Positions 8,201 to 12,279 of a stretch of DNA of 12,279 nucleotides are shown in pieces. A program made the position numbers and the translations under genes. The stretch lies in the NCBI GenBank assembly GCA_015231995.1, contig JADGAO010000084.1, positions 1 through 12,279 on the forward strand, given 5' to 3'. How positions within the stretch are numbered: the stretch's first letter is position 1; each line of letters begins with the position of its first letter. This DNA comes from Nitrospinota bacterium. GTDB taxonomy: Bacteria > Nitrospinota_A > UBA7883 > JACRLM01. The notes below the pieces were generated by a model, which was given only the letters and a program-made list of their open reading frames with translations, ran no database searches and was not told the DNA's origin.

Positions 8201-8301
8201 TTGGCCGCTGGGCGTTTATTGAAATCGCCGATCCGTGGGACGCAAAGCGGACGATTCGTGGCGCCATTGACGAAATAAGATTAGGGGCAATTGCAGTATG
8301 A
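5284..8301 (+). CDS. res: Type III-like restriction endonuclease subunit (SF2 helicase plus PD-(D/E)xK nuclease)
   Basis: The product is 1005 residues. It should use ATP to move along or switch on DNA and cut it when the partner methyltransferase meets an unmodified site. N-terminal residues 16-52 (EPTHHFRFADEGITDEVVEG onward) match the start of this restriction family, which I recall as BPTD_3080-like. Helicase motifs are intact: Walker A ATGSGKT 161-167, DEAH 296-299, SAT 351-353, MLTEGWDANTVTHVLG from 594, and the arginine-finger motif EQVVGRALRR 620-629. The nuclease lies at the C-terminus, with PDF at 922-924 and VEVTGEKKKDK from 942. The usual ExK lysine position is Thr945, though lysines follow at 948-950. 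The ATG overlaps the upstream stop by ATGA, and AAGGA lies about 10 nt upstream. The stop overlaps the DUF3800 start, indicating one operon. Length is typical and no frameshift is visible. Confidence 0.88.
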   Translation: MSQVVIENPIINSPFDEPTHHFRFADEGITDEVVEGRRISSYFVPIAKPKKKGVNQLQFDTEWTQDRIEENKLVNDIRRRIAMWRDGGYLSVTPTTARLINYWTDPNREKKLFFCQNEALETAIYITEVAKKFGDAWIENSLREANDTSNPGLPRTAFKMATGSGKTVVMAMLIAWHTLNKRANQQDARFSDTFLIVTPGITIRDRLRVLLPNDPESYYRQRDIVPAQLQDQLGQAKIIITNYHSFQLREKVATGKITKSILANGKPGLFTETPGQMVRRVCRELGAKKNIIVINDEAHHCYRRKPDAEDEKLTGDDRVEAKSRDEEARIWISGIEAVKAKIGVKAIYDLSATPFFLRGSGYPEGTLFPWVVSDFSLIDAIEAGIVKVPRVPVADNSMTGEQPTYRDFRQCIHDHLQKKSPRTDGVLPRELDGALRSLYGNYEKYYRLWEQNAEARARGNTPPVFIVVCNNTDVSKRVFDYISGWEKQIDGQTIVQAGQLDIFRNDDGYGGWLHRPNTILVDSRQLESGESMSDDFKKIAAREIDEFKAEYRIRFPGRDTDNLTDEDLLREVMNTVGKAGKLGEHVKCVVSVSMLTEGWDANTVTHVLGVRAFGTQLLCEQVVGRALRRMSYAANEEGHFDPEYAEVYGVPFSFIPCSGATADPKPGPMPTRVRAFESRIACEITFPRLLGYRYEMAGERLTATFTDESRLALSTADIPTKTENAPIVGESSILTLDDLKRRRPNEVAFLLAKLTLEKYFRQDGELRSDRPKEHKFDSEVKIWLFPQLLGIAKRWLAECVTLKDNTFPQLLLLIEFAHDAADRIYKAIVASTDGTAALKPILRPYDTIGSTRYVDFDTTRPVFATRDDKCHISHVVADTDSWEQKMAEALEDMPEVIRYVKNHNLSFTIPYTLNGEEKNYIPDFIACLDDGNGSDDLLNLIVEVTGEKKKDKAAKVATARTLWAPAINNHGGFGRWAFIEIADPWDAKRTIRGAIDEIRLGAIAV

Positions 8302-9077
8302 GCATGGTTCCATCCCCCCTTCCTTTTTCCGATTTTGTCATTTTTGTAGATGAAAGCGGGGATCATAGCTTAACTTCTATTGACGCAGATTACCCTTTGT
8401 TCGTGCTAAGCCTGTGCATCGTCAGGAAAACTGATTACTCGACGCTGATTGTTCCACGCTTTGTGGACTTCAAGTTTGAGTTCTTCGGACACGACATGAC
8501 AATTCTGCACGCCCACGATATCAGGAAACCACGGGGCGACTTTTCCATCTTGCTCAACGCCACGGTTCGCGAGCGGTTTATGACCCGATTGAACGGATTG
8601 ATCGAATCCGTCCCATTCACAATTATTGCCATCGCCATCCGTAAGTTGGATCTAAAAAGCAAATACGCGACACCTCATAACCCTTACGACCTTGCTCTAC
8701 GGTTTGGGCTGGAACGGGTGTTTCGTTTCCTATGGGACAACGGCCAGCAGGACAAGATTACCCACATCATCGCGGAGAGTCGCGGACGATCGGAGGATAA
8801 AGACCTGGAGCTTCAGTTTCTCCGGGTCTCGCAAAACAAGCTCGATTGGGCGACGGAATTCAGGCTCAACTTTCAACGGATGCCGTTAGAGCTGATAATA
8901 GCGGACAAAAAGACCAACTCGATTGGAATGCAACTGGCCGACCTGATAGCGCATCCCATAGGCCGACGATTGCTAAAGCCGGAGCAGGCGAACCGCGCTT
9001 ATGATGTATTGCAGGACAAATTCTTAAAGAACCAGAAGAGGGAGATAGCGGGATGGGGTTTAAAAACTTTCCCATGA
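8298..9077 (+). CDS. DUF3800 domain protein (RNase H-fold-like)
   Basis: The product is 259 residues. The opening FVIFVDESGD (D18, E19, D22) is the signature of DUF3800. It is followed by HAHDIR at 71-76, IIAESRGR with E160, and GMQLADLIAHPIGRR with D215. The spaced acidic residues suggest a metal-dependent RNase H-like active site, so a nuclease role is plausible, but the family's activity is not settled. There is no signal peptide or membrane segment. The start overlaps the res stop by ATGA, and a second ATG two codons later is an alternative start. DUF3800 genes are frequent beside restriction and other defence genes, so here it is best viewed as an accessory component of the cassette. It is AT-richer than res and the GC-rich parts of mod, hinting at separate acquisition. 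About 139 bp separate it from mod. Confidence 0.82.
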   Translation: MSMVPSPLPFSDFVIFVDESGDHSLTSIDADYPLFVLSLCIVRKTDYSTLIVPRFVDFKFEFFGHDMTILHAHDIRKPRGDFSILLNATVRERFMTRLNGLIESVPFTIIAIAIRKLDLKSKYATPHNPYDLALRFGLERVFRFLWDNGQQDKITHIIAESRGRSEDKDLELQFLRVSQNKLDWATEFRLNFQRMPLELIIADKKTNSIGMQLADLIAHPIGRRLLKPEQANRAYDVLQDKFLKNQKREIAGWGLKTFP

Positions 9078-9204
9078 AAAGCGAAAGGCCCCGGTTTTCA
9101 CCGAGACCTGGCGCCGACCAGACATTTCCAATCCATTTATGATTGTAGATTACCATAGACGTTGCGATTTGCTCAACCCCCGGCTAATCACCGGTTGACC
9201 ACTT

Positions 9205-9211
9205 AGGGGAG
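9205..9211 (+). promoter_or_regulatory. Ribosome binding site for the methyltransferase gene
   Basis: AGGGGAG lies 5 nt before the ATG at 9217 and supports that start. The 139-bp gap upstream (9078-9216) is the only sizeable gap in the cassette and could hold a separate promoter for mod, which would let methylation be expressed independently of res. I see an AT-rich stretch around 9130-9160 but no convincing -35/-10 pair. Confidence 0.6.
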
Positions 9212-9216
9212 TAGAG

Positions 9217-11841
9217 ATGGCAAAGCAAAAAAACGAGAATAAGACCAAAGTCGAGTCCATCCGCCACAAGGACAAACGCGCCAATATCCCCACCGAGGAA
9301 CTGCGCGATTTCGTGGCGGACGAAGAACTGGCCCCAAAAACCATCCTCTACCCACGCGATCCGTCGCTTGACCCGCAGTTGGTCTGGAAGGGGAAGGATG
9401 AGCAAGACCGTGAAGACCTCGCCGTCCCCATCGTGCCGATCTACATTCAGGAGAAGATTCACCCACAGGCGATAATTGACGCATTGCCACGCCTCGAAAA
9501 AGCGGCCAGCGACCAGCTCAACTTCTACGCCGATTTCAACGGCGGCCCGCACGACTTCGACCAAAAGGTCGAGTTCTACCACCACGAGCAGAACTGGACT
9601 AACCGCCTTGTCCTTGGCGACTCCCTGCTTGTGATGACCTCGCTGGCCGAGAAGGAAGGGATGAAGGGCAAGGTGCAGACCATCTACCTCGACCCGCCTT
9701 ACGGCATCAAGTTTGGCAGTAACTGGCAGGTGAGCACGCGCAAACGCGACGTGAAAGACGGCAAAGCCGAAGACGCCACCCGCCAGCCGGAACAGGTACG
9801 CGCTTTTCGTGACACATGGAAACTAGGCATCCATTCCTATCTCGCCTACCTGCGCGACCGGCTGGTGGTAGCCCGCGACCTGCTCACCGAGACGGGCAGT
9901 ATCTTCGTGCAGATTGGCGATGAGAATGTCCATCTGGTGCGATGCGTGATGGATGAAGTATTTGGGAGTGAGAATTTTGTCGGGCAAATATGCTTCACGA
10001 AAACAGGAGCCATGTCATCTAACTTCCTAGGCGGTGTGTACGATGTCGTTCTTTGGTATGCCAAGAATAAAGAAGTTGCGAAGTATCGACAGTTGTATTC
10101 GCCCAAAGAAGCTGGGGAGGTAGGTGCGACTGGATACACGCTCTTGGAGTTGCCCGATGGTAGCTGGCGAAACATGACTTCAGCTGAGAGAAGCGGCGAA
10201 TTACCTTTGCCGCCTGAATCTCGCATTTTTGATGGAACCCCGTTGATAAGCGCTGGTGAGAGTACGGGTGGAACTCCACCTTTTATGTTCAACGGTGGGA
10301 CTTACTTTGCACCACAAAACGCACATTGGAAGACTACTCTCAATGGCCTCAACAAACTGGCAATGGTTGGCAGAATTGTAGTGATAGGTAAACGGGTCGA
10401 GTACAAGCGATTTATAGACGACTTTCCACTTAAGCCTATGGACAATATGTGGCCTGGCATGGGTGAGCGCGGATTTACGGGTAGGCTCACATATGTTGTA
10501 CAGACCGATCCCAGAGTCATCCAACGTTGTCTCCTCATGACCACCGACCCCGGCGATCTGGTTCTCGACCCGACCTGTGGCAGTGGCACTACGGCCTACG
10601 TCGCAGAGCAGTGGGGGCGGCGCTGGATCACCTGCGACACAAGCAGAGTCGCCCTGGCCTTGGCTCGCACGCGCATGATGTCTGCCAAGTATCCATACTT
10701 CCTGCTGGCCGACTCGCCCGAAGGGATCAAGAAGGAAACGGAACTCACCGGCAAGATGCCGCCCGAATACAAGACCGAAGGCGACATCCGCAAGGGTTTC
10801 GTCTATAAACGTGTGCCGCACGTCACGCTAAAATCCATCGCCAACAACCCGGACATCAAGGAAGGGATGACGCGCCAGCAGATAGATTCTGCCATCGCCA
10901 AACACGCCGACACCGAAACGCTTTACGACCAGCCCTACGAAGACAATAAGCGTGTGCGGGTGTGTGGGCCGTTCTCTGTGGAAAGCCTGTCTCCGCATCG
11001 CGTGTTATCCACAGCTGATGAAAACATGGACGGCGCTGTGACAGAGCAGGAAGCCCGTAAACATCAAGACTTCGCCACCATGATCCTGGACAACCTGAAA
11101 AAGGCGGGCGTTCAGAACACTCGCAAGAACGAACGGCTCACTTTCGACCGGCTCGACATCTACGCCGGGGCATGGTTACACGCGGCGGGGGAATATACCG
11201 ACGCCGATGGCAAGGCCCGGCGCGTGGCCGTCTCCATCGGGCCGGAGCATGGCACAGTCGGCCCGTCGCAGGTGAAGGAAGCCGCCAAAGAAGCCGTGCA
11301 GGGTGTGGGTTTCGACATGCTCATAGTCTGCGGTTTCGCCTTCGACCCTCACGTCGCCGAAGAGGTGAAACGCTATGGCAAGCTGACCGTACTGCCTGCC
11401 AAAATGAACCCTGACCTTGCGATGGGCGACGAACTGCTCAAAAAAACCGGCGCTGGCAACCTGTTCATGGTGTTTGGCGAGCCAGACGTGGAGATAACGA
11501 AACAGAAGGACGGCCAGATCGTCGTCGAGATCAAAGGCGTGGACGTGTACGACCCGACCACCGGGCAAATTCGTAGCGCCTCCACCGACGACATCGCCTG
11601 CTGGTTCATAGACACCGACTACAACGGCGAGAGTTTCTTTGTGCGCCACGCCTATTTTACCGGCGCCGAAGAACCATACGACAAGCTCAAACGGGCGTTA
11701 CGGGCGGATGTAGACGAAGCGGCGTGGAGCAGTCTCTACAGCACTGTGAGCCGCCCATTCGCCAAACCCGAATCAGGCAAGATCGCCGTGAAAGTCATCA
11801 ACCACTACGGCGACGAGGTGTTGAAGGTGTTCGAGGCGTGA
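9217..11841 (+). CDS. mod: Type III-like site-specific DNA methyltransferase (Mod, beta class)
   Basis: The product is 874 residues. It transfers a methyl group from S-adenosylmethionine to DNA, most likely to adenine N6, and supplies sequence recognition to the Res subunit. The catalytic motif IV is DPPY at 159-162 (context IYLDPPYGIKFG). The AdoMet-binding motif I is DPTCGSGTT at 451-459. Motif IV before motif I is the beta-class order used by type III Mod proteins. Residues about 247-431 between them should contain motif VIII (DVVLWYAKNKE) and the target recognition domain. This stretch of DNA is clearly AT-richer than its flanks, suggesting domain exchange. The C-terminal 400 residues (FVYKRVPHVTLKSIANNP onward) match the long extension seen in methyltransferases paired with this Res family. 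It is probably co-regulated with res, but the 139-bp gap allows its own promoter. Confidence 0.9.
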   Translation: MAKQKNENKTKVESIRHKDKRANIPTEELRDFVADEELAPKTILYPRDPSLDPQLVWKGKDEQDREDLAVPIVPIYIQEKIHPQAIIDALPRLEKAASDQLNFYADFNGGPHDFDQKVEFYHHEQNWTNRLVLGDSLLVMTSLAEKEGMKGKVQTIYLDPPYGIKFGSNWQVSTRKRDVKDGKAEDATRQPEQVRAFRDTWKLGIHSYLAYLRDRLVVARDLLTETGSIFVQIGDENVHLVRCVMDEVFGSENFVGQICFTKTGAMSSNFLGGVYDVVLWYAKNKEVAKYRQLYSPKEAGEVGATGYTLLELPDGSWRNMTSAERSGELPLPPESRIFDGTPLISAGESTGGTPPFMFNGGTYFAPQNAHWKTTLNGLNKLAMVGRIVVIGKRVEYKRFIDDFPLKPMDNMWPGMGERGFTGRLTYVVQTDPRVIQRCLLMTTDPGDLVLDPTCGSGTTAYVAEQWGRRWITCDTSRVALALARTRMMSAKYPYFLLADSPEGIKKETELTGKMPPEYKTEGDIRKGFVYKRVPHVTLKSIANNPDIKEGMTRQQIDSAIAKHADTETLYDQPYEDNKRVRVCGPFSVESLSPHRVLSTADENMDGAVTEQEARKHQDFATMILDNLKKAGVQNTRKNERLTFDRLDIYAGAWLHAAGEYTDADGKARRVAVSIGPEHGTVGPSQVKEAAKEAVQGVGFDMLIVCGFAFDPHVAEEVKRYGKLTVLPAKMNPDLAMGDELLKKTGAGNLFMVFGEPDVEITKQKDGQIVVEIKGVDVYDPTTGQIRSASTDDIACWFIDTDYNGESFFVRHAYFTGAEEPYDKLKRALRADVDEAAWSSLYSTVSRPFAKPESGKIAVKVINHYGDEVLKVFEA

Positions 11842-11862
11842 ATATTGTGAGGACACCCAAAA

Positions 11863-11887
11863 AACGGATATGTTTTAACATGCCGTT
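11863..11887 (-). terminator. Rho-independent-type terminator reading on the minus strand
   Basis: AACGG (11863-11867) pairs with CCGTT (11883-11887). An unpaired A at 11868 separates this from a second stem, TATGT/ACATG with one G-T pair, and the loop is 4 nt. On the minus strand the hairpin is followed at once by six T residues (complement of AAAAAA, 11859-11864, partly in the stem). The plus-strand side lacks a T tract. It would stop transcription coming leftward from the tRNA-Arg side and lies 22 bp past the mod stop. Confidence 0.55.
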
Positions 11888-11977
11888 ATTGGGAGTAAAG
11901 CGGGGTGGGGCGCTAAGTCAAATCACGTAGTATGGTTTTTAAAAGCTAGCCGAAAATTAAGGGATATCTCCTCCAAC

Positions 11978-11999
11978 CGCTTACACTGCGCTTACATTG
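11978..11999. repeat. 11-bp tandem direct repeat near the tRNA
   Basis: CGCTTACACTG (11978-11988) is followed without a gap by CGCTTACATTG (11989-11999), identical at 10 of 11 positions. It lies 42 bp from the tRNA 3' end in otherwise non-coding DNA. Short phased repeats beside an integration site are often integrase arm-type or excisionase binding sites, but this role is inferred from position only. Confidence 0.6.
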
Positions 12000-12041
12000 C
12001 AAACTCTGCGAATTTCCTAATCGCGCAACGCTTTGTATTTA

Positions 12042-12117
12042 TGGTGCGCCCGGCAGGATTTGAACCTGCGGCCTTCGGAGCCGGAGTCCGACGCTCTATC
12101 CCCTGAGCTACGGGCGC
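12042..12117 (-). tRNA. tRNA-Arg (anticodon CCG)
   Basis: The reverse strand folds into a complete 76-nt cloverleaf with encoded CCA. The acceptor stem GCGCCCG/CGGGCGC is perfect. The D stem is GCTC/GAGC, the anticodon stem TCGGA/TCCGA with loop CTCCGGC, and the T arm GCAGG-TTCAAAT-CCTGC. The loop places CCG at positions 34-36, which reads the arginine codon CGG. Its 3' end points left toward the restriction cassette, as expected if the element integrated at the 3' end of this gene. No second copy of the tRNA 3' end is visible elsewhere in the window. Confidence 0.95.
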
Positions 12118-12129
12118 AAACAATCAGTA

Positions 12130-12135
12130 ATTCTA
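12130..12135 (-). promoter_or_regulatory. Probable extended -10 promoter element for tRNA-Arg
   Basis: On the minus strand TGC precedes TAGAAT, an extended -10 pattern, 12 nt before the tRNA 5' end. That gives a start point a few bases ahead of the mature tRNA. The corresponding -35 region (CCTGTC at 17-bp spacing) is poor. The rest of 12136-12279 shows no gene. GGAGG at 12265-12269 followed 8 nt later by the final AT could be the start of a rightward gene cut by the window edge, but this cannot be confirmed. Confidence 0.5.
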
Positions 12136-12279
12136 GCACACCAGAAGCCCAAGACAGGAAAAACGGTTTTGATGGATGAATTTGTGACGGCACGGCTCCG
12201 CTTTTAGTATGGGCTTCGGGGGATTTTCAACTGTTAGCTCGAACCGGAGTATTTAACGCGCATTGGAGGCTTTTGACAT

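Larger units (their letters stand above)
3..12041. mobile_element. Degenerate prophage / genomic island with restriction cassette, abutting tRNA-Arg
   Basis: Phage-type genes (DUF3987 replication protein, small terminase, polyvalent protein) and a defence cassette share one strand and run up to the 3' end of a tRNA-Arg gene. That layout fits an element integrated at the tRNA. The right boundary is inferred to lie at or within the tRNA 3' end, and the left boundary is outside the window. No integrase, large terminase, portal or capsid gene is visible, so the element is at least partly decayed or its modules lie outside the window. Confidence 0.5.

Noticed and set aside
9086..9112. Hairpin-like AGGCCCCGGT / ACCGAGACCT after the DUF3800 gene, considered as a terminator
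   Set aside because: The stem has two mismatches and no T tract follows, so termination cannot be supported.
12253..12279. Possible end of a minus-strand gene (in-frame TAA at 12253) or start of a plus-strand gene at 12278
   Set aside because: Too little sequence is available at the window edge to support either.

Overview
The window looks like one end of a bacterial integrative element: a decaying prophage, or a prophage-derived island. It carries a type III-like restriction-modification cassette and ends against a chromosomal tRNA-Arg gene. Overall G+C is moderate to high. The DUF3800 gene and the centre of the methyltransferase gene are visibly AT-richer than their neighbours. Gene order, AGGAGG-type ribosome sites and a CCA-encoding tRNA fit a bacterium. 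Many proteins of this style occur in metagenomic Gram-negative genomes, but I cannot name the phylum from sequence alone.

Left part (1-5037), phage-derived. It opens with the 3' end of a DUF3987-type replicative primase/helicase gene. A short region follows that is built around three 9-bp TGGACA-type repeats and three inverted copies of them. A small unrecognised ORF runs through and beyond that array. Next is a small terminase subunit with a strong ribosome site. No large terminase, portal or capsid gene follows. Instead there is one 1202-residue 'polyvalent' protein with a zincin-like HELVH segment, a PBECR1-type nuclease domain and an ADP-ribosyltransferase-like domain, joined by recurring FSLK linkers. 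It ends abruptly and looks C-terminally truncated.

Right part (5120-11841), defence. A 55-codon ORF resembles only the first residues of a phospholipase D/SNF2-helicase protein that accompanies this kind of restriction system, so it is probably a gene relic. It overlaps the start of a 1005-residue SF2-helicase/PD-(D/E)xK restriction subunit (Res) by ATGA. Res overlaps a DUF3800 gene by ATGA. After a 139-bp gap comes an 874-residue beta-class DNA methyltransferase (Mod). Res and Mod together should give a type III-like system: Mod sets the recognition sequence and protects host DNA, and Res translocates on and cuts unmodified DNA. The DUF3800 protein is probably an accessory nuclease-like factor. 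The central, specificity-determining part of Mod differs in composition from its flanks, suggesting a swapped recognition domain.

Right edge (11842-12279). About 200 bp of non-coding DNA holds a hairpin that reads as a minus-strand terminator and a perfectly phased 11-bp tandem repeat. Then comes tRNA-Arg(CCG) on the minus strand, with its 3' end facing the island. This is the classic arrangement for integration at a tRNA 3' end. The last 160 bp are presumably host chromosome and hold only the tRNA promoter and no recognisable gene.
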